Under the pieces are notes generated by a model, which was not told the DNA's origin, did no database searches, and worked only from the letters and a program-made list of their open reading frames with translations. A DNA stretch of 64,000 bases from Lutjanus erythropterus (taxonomy: Eukaryota > Chordata > Actinopteri > Lutjaniformes > Lutjanidae): positions 15,490,525-15,554,524 of the forward strand of contig CM034595.1 in the NCBI GenBank assembly GCA_020091685.1. Reading direction: 5' to 3'. Position numbers and translations under genes: made by a program. Each line of letters opens with the position of its first letter. Within the stretch, counting starts at the first letter, position 1. Below, piece by piece: positions 23,858 to 34,300 of the stretch.

Positions 23858-25384
23858 ATGTTTATATAGCTTTTATCTAAATATCAGAGTTTATATTGCA
23901 TTTATCTAAATATTATTGTATATATTGCTTTTATCTTAATATCAATGTTTATGTTGTTTTATCTACATCATTGTTTAATTTGCTTCTATCTAAATATCAA
24001 AAACTAAACATCAAACTTGTCATGTATTGTTTTATCTGCAGTTGATTGTACTGAAGTATCTTAAGTCCAACAACCTGACGAGTACAACATCGTCAGGTTC
24101 ATTGAAACATTCTGATGGAGGACAAGAGAATCGCTCTGGTCTTTGAAAATCTAGACATTACTCTACATGACTACATTTTCAGAAGGGGTGACTTCGGGTC
24201 TGTATTTGCATGAGGTCAGGAGCGAATACAACAGGTATGAATACAGTCACATCAACACAACACTACAGTCACAGAGCTGTCAGTGGCTACATGTACATGC
24301 ACACTCATTTTCCACTGTTATTCAAAATATGACAATATTCTGAATTTGATAAAAGTCGTAAACAGTATATTCCTGCTGGATATTCTGAATTAGTCCTTAT
24401 TCTGATTAGGACACGTTCAGAAGGTGAGGTGGGGTTTTACAGTTTATTCACAGTTAGTTCTGTGCTGTAAACAAACCAACTAGCTAATGATTAGACCAGA
24501 GTAGATATGCGTGCACAAAAGAAAATCCCAAATTTTTGGTCAAAGGAGAAACAAACTTACTTTTAAACATTATTTGAAACATATGATATCAACAGGTTTT
24601 TGATATGCATGAATATTGCAGTGCTGATCTTTTCAAGAGGGTGAATACATGAATGAAAGAGGGGGCTGTGTTTGTTTGTCAAACAAGTCTGCCAACAGTG
24701 GCAAACTTTTAAAAATCCTATTTTGATGCAAAGAAGGTCTGTGATCAGAGTATGCACGGCTGCTTGTAAACAGTAATATTAGAGCAATATTTATTTACGA
24801 GCCATGTGAACAACTTAGTGTGCATATTGTCTTTTTCAGAATAAGGACAAAACTGGAATATTGTGTATGTAAACACCGTCAGTGTTACTCTGTTGTCTGA
24901 CTGTCATCACTGATCTTTGATTTGCAGATGGCCAGCATTAAACCTGCTGAAGAGCAAAAGTTTGATCCATTCGGATATAAAATCAGATAACATCTTGCTA
25001 GTGGATGAGCAAGCAGCCGATCAGGGTGAAACTAATTGACTTTGGATTGGCTATTCCATCTGCTAAAGCAAGATTGGCACCACTTACCAGGTTGCAGAGT
25101 ACAGGTGAGCTACACAGAGACAAGATTCATGATTCCACTAATCTGTAGAATATTTCTGTCATCTGCTTGAATGTGACAGTGTTCCTCATTCTGTGTTCTA
25201 CATTTGTTTCCCACCCAGAGCTCCAGAAATGTATTTAGGACTGCCATTTACAGAGGCCATTGATATGTGGGCTCTAGGTATTATTATGGCGATGATGGTG
25301 CTTGGAATTGAGCTCATCTCGGGGATACTAGATATGATAGGGTGAGTAATTTATTTGAGTAATTTGAACTACAGATTTTGTGTT

Positions 25385-25426
25385 TGTGTATGTGTGTGTA
25401 TGTGTGTGTGTGTGTGTGTGTGTGTT
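25385..25426. repeat. (TG)n microsatellite
   Basis: About 40 bases of mostly pure TG dinucleotides in an intron of the kinase pseudogene. Confidence 0.95.
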
Positions 25427-26682
25427 GTGACAATTCAAATATTTCTGATATAGAAAAGAATCACCTCAACAAAAGTTTATAGGTTAGCAAGAATTTTAAA
25501 ACTTAAAGCCTCTGAAAACTTTGCTTTAAATGGTAAAATGCACAAATGATATCAAAGTTTAGTTTCTTATTAGCATTCACAAAGAGTAAACTCAGCTCTT
25601 GTATACAGTGTTAGACATTAACTATCTCACATAGTAACTGGTTTAAAAATTCTTTAAAAATAAAGTTTGCTTAAATAAAGAGGTCAAATTTAAAAAAATT
25701 AAAAATGTGCACCACATAAACACTTTAAAACATAACAATATGGGAAAAGTATGCTGTCTTGCTAGTTTAGGGTCTTAAATAAGTGAGCTGGTCAAAATAG
25801 CACAGCATGTTCATTATTATGCTCTTCTGCATAATAAATCTCAGAGCACAAACATGTCCAATTCATGTCCAATACAGGAAAGTGTACAAAAACTTAGATG
25901 ACAACATGAAGAATTTGGGTTAAATCTGATTTCTAATACTTTTACTTTTATGTACATAAGATCCTAAATAACATGGTTTGAAAACTACAGTGGATTTGGT
26001 TTACAGAGGCTTTAAAAGCTTGAGTTTAACTTAAAACTCAAAGCTTAATCAAACCTTACCTTAAAATTATGGGTTTCTCACCTTTTTTAAGTATACATGT
26101 TGTGGCAGTATTTCTAGCAGATGTAAAATAATTTGCACTTTGAAATATGCTCTACAACCAAGGTTTATCATAAATATTATTTTGACTGCAGTATAGGTTC
26201 TAGCCACAAAGAGACAAGAAGCATCTTATTGCATACCTTGATGTGATTGTGTTTTGTCTTCAGATGCGAAGATTAGTCGGGCTCTTTGGTGTACCTCCAG
26301 ACCATCTTCTGAATGTGGGTTGTACACACAGAATTATTTTACCAAAACATCTTCTGGCCACTGGAGATTAAAGGTATGAAAAAAAGTTCTTTCATTCTCT
26401 TTTCTTCAGTTTAGATTATATTTCCTAACATTTTCTCCAAGTTGATCAGTTAAAGTGATTCAGAGGTATCTGAAATATATGTAACCTTCTTTTAGACACC
26501 AAGGAGTACTGGGACCTAAAGTGACTAAGGATGAGAAAGCAAGCTTCAGATTCCAAAGCCTGGACGAGCTGGAAACGGTAAGGTGTTCAAGTGCACTGTC
26601 CTGTAGAAGCTGAAGAGTGAGACATAAAGCAGGGGAAAAGGCCTTTTTCATATTCTGAGAAGGAACACGGTCACAATAGTAG

Positions 26683-26945
26683 TCGATCGATATGGGGTTT
26701 TCAACGGTTGATGCTGATGTCAGTATTTAAAAGCATATCCAAATGTGAATGTTTTTGTTTCCTTTACTCTTCTCTAACAGTAAACTGAATATTTTTGAGT
26801 TGTGGATCAAATAAGACATCTGAGGACTTGATCTTGCTTTGATCAACATTTTCTGACATTTTATGGTCAAACAACTGCTTGATTAACTGAGAAAATAATC
26901 AACCTATTAATTGATGGTGGTGATAATCATTAGTTGCAGCCCCAA
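26683..26945. repeat. dispersed repeat of the ATTAGTTGCAGC family, copy 1
   Basis: It contains AGTAAACTGAATATTTTTGAG, TTTTCTGACATTTTATGG and ATAATCATTAGTTGCAGCCC. The same ordered blocks occur at 42452-42776 and, in reverse orientation, at 48808-49063, 51497-51730 and 54903-55246. Short, non-coding, probably a non-autonomous DNA element common in percomorph fish (family placement is from memory). Confidence 0.7.
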
Positions 26946-27904
26946 AAACACTATACTAGGCTGAACAATTCATCATATTTTATACTGAGGTAATCCAAAA
27001 GTAACAAAAAAAGGCCTTTTTTTCTTTCTGTTTTCTAGTGATTCTATTTCTTGTTGTATGAAGTAGAAAATTAAAATCATTTTAATTTTTGTATTTTAAA
27101 ATGAAAATCAAATAACCACTCTGTTTTTAATATCTGTTTCTGAAAGAAAACCCAATGACCAAAAGACGCACTGAGCCAGAATGTTTACCTCACTGCTGTT
27201 GGATTTGCTCTTTGTTTCCACATTAGTTATCTGTGGTGAGCCTGGATATGGTGGAGGCCGATGAGAGGAAAGAGTGCATCGACTTGATGAAGGCGATGCT
27301 TCAGATAGATCCTCACGAAAGGATTACCCCTGTGAAGTCCTAAACCATCCATTTATCACAAGGGGCACCGTCCAGCATAGTTCTGAGTAAGTGTTTGTGT
27401 TTGGAGTCTTTATTTTACTGATTTGTATTCAGATTATCAGACAATTGTCAATCAATGGTCAACTATAAATATCTGATGCTGGGATTATGGCGGTTTTAAA
27501 ATATTGCTTTCATTTAAGATATCTAGTAGGATCGAGCGGTGGAATAATGTCTAGACATTTTTAGGCTACTTTGCAATATATAATATATATATGTCAATAT
27601 ACACTTTTCTGATGTAACTTTATGTAAATTTCAAAGAGTGCAAAACATGATGATCTTCTATTGCTGTAGATTAATCTATCCAACAGTATATAAAGTAGTT
27701 CAAATTAGCATAATTATAAACATCTACAGCAATGTAGCTGCACATTAATCCAAAAACATCTGATATAATACTGTAGTAAAATACTGACAGACCATTTACT
27801 GCACCATGAGTATTTTAAGCAAATTTGGCTGTAATACTTTTATAATACTTCATATTTTACTTCAGTAAGATTAAAAATGCATTTACTTGTAGTGGAGTAC
27901 AGAA

Positions 27905-29660
27905 GGAGTTCTCAAACTCATAGCTGAGTCCTATCCTGTCTCAGATCTCATATCTTAAGTTCAGAATCTTAATCAGAATCAAAATTCATTCTTCAATCAG
28001 CATTCATCTTGTTATGTCTGTATCTGTGTTTAGATAACTGAGTAACTAGCCAATGACAGCCACAGCACAGTTAGCAGTGCAACAGTGACTTAACAGAAAA
28101 AGGTCTATGATGCAACAATAAGATTTTGAGGTGTTTTTACTTGTGACTAATGACTCATAAAAACATGATCCACTAAGACTCTTCTCTCCGGCTAACAATT
28201 TAGTCGACTGTAGCAGCCCCAGTTCCTCCTCAGCTCTCTGTTGTACCTTTGATGAAACATGTGTCTTAATTCCACAGCTCAAATGACCCTCGTGGATTTC
28301 AAGGATCAATTTCATCATCATCATCTCAGCGTGTTATCTTTCGTGCAGCCTGCACCACCTGACTGCTGCTGGGATTTAGTTGAGGACAACGACTTGCAAA
28401 GTGAATCTTGGTGAGTTGATTTCTTGGACATGTCAGGTGAGACACTGAGAAGTTAAGACACCATTAGAGCAGATCAGGAGTGTGTGTGTACATCATCACA
28501 CATCAGGAATTATTTTTTCACTTGTCTATGGCAGATTCTGAGCTATCCTATTCTAAGATTTTCCTTAATGCAGTTAAGACACATTTTTGTCAGACCAAAT
28601 CATCCTAAAATGAGATAAGATAGACTGCAGATTTAGGAAGTTTCTGTCATGAGGCCCTAGGTCCTAGTCCTAATTACCATGGTTGCCACATGTAAGATTG
28701 GATCTGCAAGTCAGGAAGTTTCTGTGATACGACCAGTGGCCTCATTATAGAAAGATTTCTAAACTTTGTCCTATCTTAACTTAAGTCAAAGATGGGAAAA
28801 TTCCTATGGTCCTATTACAGAAACAATGCCTAAACTGGCTGTGTCCTACCCCGATCTTATCTTAACTCAGAATTCTGCAAAATTAGATTCTTCAATCGGC
28901 ACTTGACCTCTCAGGCCTGTATCTGTGTTTAGATAACTGAGCTAACTAGCTAATGACAGCCACAGCACAGTTAGCAGTGCAACAGTGACTTAACAGAAAA
29001 AGGTCTATGATGCAACAATAAGATTTTGAGGTGTTTTTACTTGTGACTAACGGACTCATAAAAACATGGTCCACTAAAACTCTTACTCTCCACTAACAAT
29101 TTAGTCGACCATAGCAGCCCCAGTTCCTCCTCAGCTCTCTGTTGTACCTTTGATGAAATTCATGTGTCTTAATTCCACAGCTCAAATGACTCATGGATTT
29201 CAAGGATCAATTTCATCATCTCGGCATGTTGTCGTGCAGTCTGCACCGCCTGACTTCTGCCAGGAGGATGAGGACAACGAGCAGCAGACTTGGTGAGTTG
29301 TTTTTGCCTTGAACATGTCCTAAAAACATGGTCGACTAAGACTCTTCTCTCCGGCTAACGGTTTTGTCGCATAGCAGCCCCCGTTCCTCCTCAGCTCTCT
29401 GTTGTACCTCTGATGAAATTCATGTGTCTCAATTCCACAGTTCGAATGGTTCCAGTGGATCTTATGAACCAATTCCAGCATCATCATCTCCGCGTGTTAT
29501 CTTCGTGCAGCCTGCACCACCTGACTGCTGGATTTAGTTGAGGACCACGACTTGCAAAGTGAATCTTGGTGAGTTGATTTGGACATATCAGTTATGAGAC
29601 AGAGGCGAGACACTGAGAAGTTAAGACACCATTAGAGCAGATCAGGAGTGTGTGTACATC
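27905..29660. repeat. threefold local repeat of an exon-bearing unit
   Basis: Three copies of a block carry CAGCCCCAGTTCCTCCTCAG, then TCTCTGTTGTACC, a splice acceptor and a short exon. The copies centre on 28215-28410, 29110-29293 and 29360-29570. Copies 1 and 2 share a longer upstream flank (GATAACTGAG...GACAGCCACAGCAC). Copies 1 and 3 share the downstream flank (GAGACACTGAGAAGTTAAG...CATCATCACACATCA). Each exon-like core starts after TTCCACAG and ends at TTGGTGAGT. They belong to the 3' half of the HIPK-like pseudogene. Confidence 0.85.
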
Positions 29661-30858
29661 ATCACACATCAAGAATCATGTATTACCTGTGTGTCTGTGT
29701 TTGTATGTGTTTTAGCTCTACTAATAAGCTGAAGGACGCTCTGAAGATAACAGTGACAGCCCTCGCAGAGTCTTTTTAGTTAAGTCCTGCAACTCAGAGC
29801 CCAGTGCCACCACATCTGGTAGGAAATGCTCACCTCCAAGTTTGTCTGAACTGTTAAGATGTTAAGTGTTGTCAATTCCACTGAGGACAGCTGAGACACT
29901 TAATGTCCTTTTGATTTTCAGACCACACCGACAGAAGAAGAAGAAGAACTGCTTCAAGCGCTTCTTCAGCTGGATGAGGAAGACAGTCTGCAGCTGCGCG
30001 CCCGCAACAGAGACCAAGACTGAGTCATTCTGTTTTTGTTTTTTGTTTTGTTTTACACAGAGATTGTACACTACTGCTGTAACCATGGCTGGTCTTTATG
30101 CCCCCATTGCATGTAGAAACAGAATAACGGTGCAACAGTCCGACCTTGACTGTCTTCATGAGGTAGTCCACAATTCTGAGATTATTTCTTCTTTGTGTTA
30201 GGCTTCCAATGTGCTAAGTTTTCTTTGACTTCTTTACAGCTGGGAGGACTCCATCTATTTTAGAAGACAGTTTTCACTCATAACATCTCCTTTTTCAGGT
30301 TGGCATTGCTGTTGTCCTACTGTTGTGTATTAGCCATGTTAGTGTCACATGCTCCGTTGTCTTCCTTCAGGTTTTGCATGCTGAATCCTGACTTCTTTTG
30401 CTGTGATGTTTTTTGTCCCCACTAAGTAGCTACAGAGAATTTTAGAGTATTAAATGGCTTTGACACAGCCTGTTCGAGGCTGGACTGTTGCACCTTCTGT
30501 ACAAAACTTCTGGATATGCAATGGGGGTCATTTTTATTACGCCTTTGATCTACTAGTGAAGGCAGTTACAGAGCTGGATTGTCATCTGTGTAAAGGTGAG
30601 CGCCACATCGGACCGGACACTGTTTTTTAAATTATCCACTTATTCCACCAATTTGTCAGATTACTTCATAATTTCATGAGGTAATCAGCTCTACATTTGA
30701 CAGAGGAACAATCACAGTCACACTAGACCCAGTGTTGTTGTATTACATCACACCTCTTTCAATTCCACACCATCATGCTGTCTAAAATCACACACTGGGG
30801 CAGTTCTGTAGCTGCGTAGTTTGAGTCAATTTAAAAAAAAGGTGGCCGATTGCATGGG

Positions 30859-30931
30859 TTTCTCCGGTGCTGGTTTCCTCCCACAACCCCAAAACATGCA
30901 GATTTAAGTGATAGTTTACCCAAAACTAAAA
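30859..30931. repeat. duplicated SINE/MITE junction, copy 1
   Basis: These 73 bases nearly repeat 31201-31274, including the exact join from SINE sequence (CCCACAACCCCAAAACATGC) into MITE sequence (GTGATAGTTTACCC). The rest of both elements is missing here, so this is a copied fragment of an already nested insertion. Confidence 0.8.
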
Positions 30932-31087
30932 GTTAAAAAAACAAAGATGGCCTTCAGTGCACCACTATTTGCAATCTCTGTGTAACTTACTGTGACTTGC
31001 CGTTCTTGCTTTAATTCACATTAATTTCTTCTATTTCTTCTACTTCTTCCCTGCTGCAATCACAGCTGATGATGTGAGTGCACTTTA

Positions 31088-31674
31088 GGCAGCACGGTGG
31101 CTCAGTAATTAGCACTGTGGCCTCACAGAAAGGTCCTGACTTTGACTCAAGCTCAGTTCTTTTTGTGTGGAGTTTGCATGCTCTCCTGTGTTTGCGTGGT
31201 TTTCTCCGTGCTCCGGTTTCCTCCCACAACCCCAAAACATGCAGATTTAAGTGATAGTTTACCCAAAACTAAAATTCACTCAATATCCAATATTCCAGTT
31301 CACGAAACACGTCCAGTTTCAGCAGAAAACAGCGTTGCAGCCAAATCGGTACAATTGGAGTGAACGGTGAGCAGTTTTAAGATGTTTTAAAAAAGAACAA
31401 AAAAGCACAAAATGTCTCCATACTGCTCATGTGGTGTAATTCAAGTGTCCGTAAACTGTGACATTAAAATTTGACCCAAAAGACGCCATTTACACCAAGT
31501 TTTTAGCCTAAATTTCATCTGTAGTCTCTCAGACCGGAGCTGCTTGCACACGCCTGAAGTGGGTACACAAGCTCTCCCGCCCAAAGGCACAGGGTGACTA
31601 TATATTGAATGAATTTTTTAGGGGTGATCTATCACTTTAAGTTGATTGGAAACTCTAAATTGACCCTAAATCTG
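31088..31674 (+). mobile_element. tRNA-derived SINE split by an inserted MITE
   Basis: The head GGCAGCACGGTGGCTCAGTA is tRNA-like (A-box region), followed by GTGTGGAGTTTGCATG and TTTCCTCCCACAACCCC, typical of a widespread fish SINE. The SINE runs 31088-31250, stops, and resumes at 31641 (GTTGATTGGAAACTCTAAATT). The gap is the MITE at 31251-31635. Confidence 0.75.
31251..31635. mobile_element. MITE nested in a SINE, TTTAA/TTAA target duplication
   Basis: The left end is GTGATAGTTTACCC and the right end GGGTGATCTATCAC (14-bp inverted repeat, two mismatches). TTTAA flanks both sides (31246-31250 and 31636-31640). A TTAA-type target suggests a piggyBac-like origin; the element is 385 bp and non-coding. 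Confidence 0.7.
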
Positions 31675-32989
31675 ATCCTCTTTAAATCAATCAGTCAATA
31701 AACACTAATCAAATCAGAATTCTGTGTCATGATTTCTTTACAAGCAAGGGCAACTACTAATATATTTTTCTTTATATCTTGTCTTTTAATGCCAGGAATT
31801 ATTATAATGTTTAAAGTTGTAGAAAGACATGTTATATATAATAAGAAGTGCATCAAACTGCCTAAAGTAAAATAAAAGTTTTAAAACGTCTGATTTCTAA
31901 TGCTGATGCTGAGCACAAAATGCTGATTTGGTCATTGGAATTCAATGGATTCCACATGTTAACAGTGCAGTATTCAGATTATGTGTTTTAAGAGAATAAA
32001 TTACATGCTGCAAAAATCAACATGACATGAAATTAATTCAGACTAAATAAAATATTGTCCATTGTACTGAGAAACTAAATCTATAAGACACAAATCATAG
32101 AGAAAAAATACACAGATGAGTACTGTAGTGTTCTCATGCAGGGTGTATAGAAACTCTGACTAAACACCAAGGTAAACTGATGCCAATGAAGACAGAGTCG
32201 TAGTAAGTTTGACCATTTACTGTCACACTTCTTCAATGACAACTGGTGAAAACTGTAAACAAAACAATACAAAAATATTAAGTATCTGTGTTTAAACTAA
32301 ACATTGCATTGTACAAGAGTAAATAAGCCTGCTTTTAACTAACTTATCAAATCTCATTTTTAACTAAATAACTTCTAATATCTATTTTTAACATCACTAA
32401 AATCATAAATCAACTTCGGCATTGCCTCTGTGATATTTTAACAGTGGATTGCTCCAGGAGCATACAGCACATTTCTCAAGCAGGACCAGGTAGGCAGGAA
32501 GAAACTGAACAGGAAGTGACCTAACAGGATGCAGTGTCAGTATGATACAAAAATAAAACTAATATACATTTTAAAACTTAAGCAATAAACAGCGTGGTAT
32601 TAATTCACTTTCTTCTTTTTTTTTTTAACCAGAAACTACTAAAGTTAAGTTGTAAACAAGTAAGGATGAAAGTGAAAGTGAACCAAAGAAACTGGGCTTA
32701 GGCATCACAAGTACAAAAATTGAATTGGAGCATAGTAAACACACAGGAGCAACCGCTACCACAGGAATGAAAAAAAATCCAAAGACATAATGAGACAAAA
32801 CTGTAATAGATATAATACGACTAAAAAGATGTACTAAATTAAAAACTATGTAAATTATGCAACAGGACAAAAAGACATAATAAAACAACTGGTTATTTTT
32901 ACTTGATACTTTCAGAGCTTGTACTTTTTTACTTTTACTTGAGTAAAAAGTTGAATCAGTACTTTTACTTTTACAAGAGTCTTTCTGTA

Positions 32990-33015
32990 CTATATATATA
33001 TATATATATATATAT
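32990..33015. repeat. (TA)n microsatellite
   Basis: A pure TA run of about 26 bases. Confidence 0.95.
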
Positions 33016-33539
33016 GGAAGCATACAACATTTAAACTCTACAGCTTTTTTTTAACTTTCATAAAGAAATGACCCATTAATTGGAAAAAACTGAACCAAAT
33101 AACTGAAGCCTGGCCAGAGATTCTAACTTTAGTGGGGTGATGATTTAATGGGGTAAAACTGAACCGAACCACTAAAATTTTCCCACAGATCCTCATTTGA
33201 TATGTTTCAGTGAAGATGGTTTACTTGGCCAAATTCTGAGATCCTGAGTTGAACAAAGAGTTCTGGAGTTCTTTTTGCTGTTTATTGCTGAAGCCCTGAA
33301 AAGTTGTGTTTTTCTGTTGAAGTCTGAAGAGTTTCAGAGAAAATGACTTTCTCCCATGTCAAATGTGGTTTTTCATTGTCCCACTTATAATACTGAACTG
33401 ACTTGTGCTGCATTGTCACCCTGATTATTTCTGTTGGTCTGATGGTTCATTTTTATGAAAAGTGGGGTTGTTAAGAGAGTGTATTCATGCATCCATGTGG
33501 GTATTGACCTGAACACTCAAACAGGAAAATATCAGATGA

Positions 33540-34300
33540 ACTCTGGCTGGCATCATTTAAAAAATCAGAATTATGAAATATTTTGCTGACAATCAGTGCA
33601 TCATAGTAGTTTTGCATCAACACATCTACAAGAAAAAATGTTCTGCAATAGTCATAGCGCCACCTACTGGTAACAGGAAATGACATGTTTTAGACTTTGA
33701 CATGCTCCAGTCTTGATGTTTCATCAAACGGCATTGCCATGAGAACACTGCAAAGGTCAATGTTTCACAAAACACAGGAAGTTGCATTAACCTCAATTTA
33801 CCTGCCTGAATCTGTTCACTAATAGTCCAGGCCTGAACATATGATATGATTTTTGTAAAGTGTAGTCCCAGGAGCACATCTCACTGACCTGAACAAAAAT
33901 CGTACGCACATCTCTGACCAGTCGCACAAAAAGTCTCTGACCCATAGGCTAAACCCAACAGGAAGTCAGCCATTTTGAATTATGTGGTCAATTTTGGCAT
34001 TTTATGCACTGTATTTTAATGAACTTCTCCCACTGAAATAATCCAGTTGACTGCAAAATTAGCATGTGACATCTAGATTACTTTGTGATCAAAAGTCATT
34101 AAAAGATTTGGTCAGTGTGGCCGTGTCGTCAAGTTTTGATGTCTCCATGAAACATGAAATTGCTATAACTTTGTATAAATGATGTATAAAAACCAAATAC
34201 ATATTTGATAAGAGTCCCACCCGAATACATCTACATGACAATCAGGACATAGTCATAGCACTACCTAGTGCCTGTTGGGCCTCCGACTGCTGCAATGAAA
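33540..34300. repeat. unclassified dispersed repeat with a roughly 600-base period
   Basis: ATAGTCATAGCGCCACCTACTGG near 33648 recurs as ATAGTCATAGCACTACCTAGTG near 34249, each preceded by a CATCTACA-containing block. The text in between (for example CAGGAAGTCAGCCATTTTGAA) resembles repeats common in percomorph genomes. There are no reading frames, and I could not assign a family. Confidence 0.5.

Larger units (their letters stand above)
21888..30200 (+). pseudogene. HIPK-type protein kinase gene, inactivated
   Basis: Exon-like pieces follow the kinase-domain order: 21888-21943 (5' UTR-like), 23269-23469 (FGQVMRCLKKDTNEIVAVKV: glycine loop and the ATP-binding lysine), 24042-24234 (IALVFENLDITLHDYI), 24928-25104 (LIHSDIKSDNILLVD catalytic loop, LIDFGLAIPSAKA), 25219-25341 (APEMYLGLPFTEAIDMWALG), 26264-26373 (RRLVGLFGVPPDHLLNVG), 26496-26577, 27227-27386 (MLQIDPHERITP), then tail exons. 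This is the signature of homeodomain-interacting protein kinases, and teleosts have many short HIPK-like paralogues. The catalytic Asp and DFG survive, but the frame is broken repeatedly: after ESYLG before the glycine loop, twice in the 24042 exon, between the catalytic loop and DFG, and by stops in the 26264, 26496 and 27227 exons. The last exon (from 29922) encodes a basic, Cys-rich end (NCFKRFFSWMRKTVCSC). Splice sites look intact, suggesting recent inactivation. Confidence 0.85.

Noticed and set aside
27905-29660. CRISPR-like or satellite array
   Set aside because: Only three long, diverged copies with splice signals and unequal spacing; this is exon duplication in a vertebrate gene.
29866-30201. 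Independent 111-codon gene
   Set aside because: Its first part lies in an intron and the rest is the terminal exon of the HIPK-like pseudogene read past its acceptor at 29921.
33540-34300. Retroviral LTR
   Set aside because: No paired terminal repeats with TG...CA ends, primer-binding site or coding remains; the family stays unassigned.
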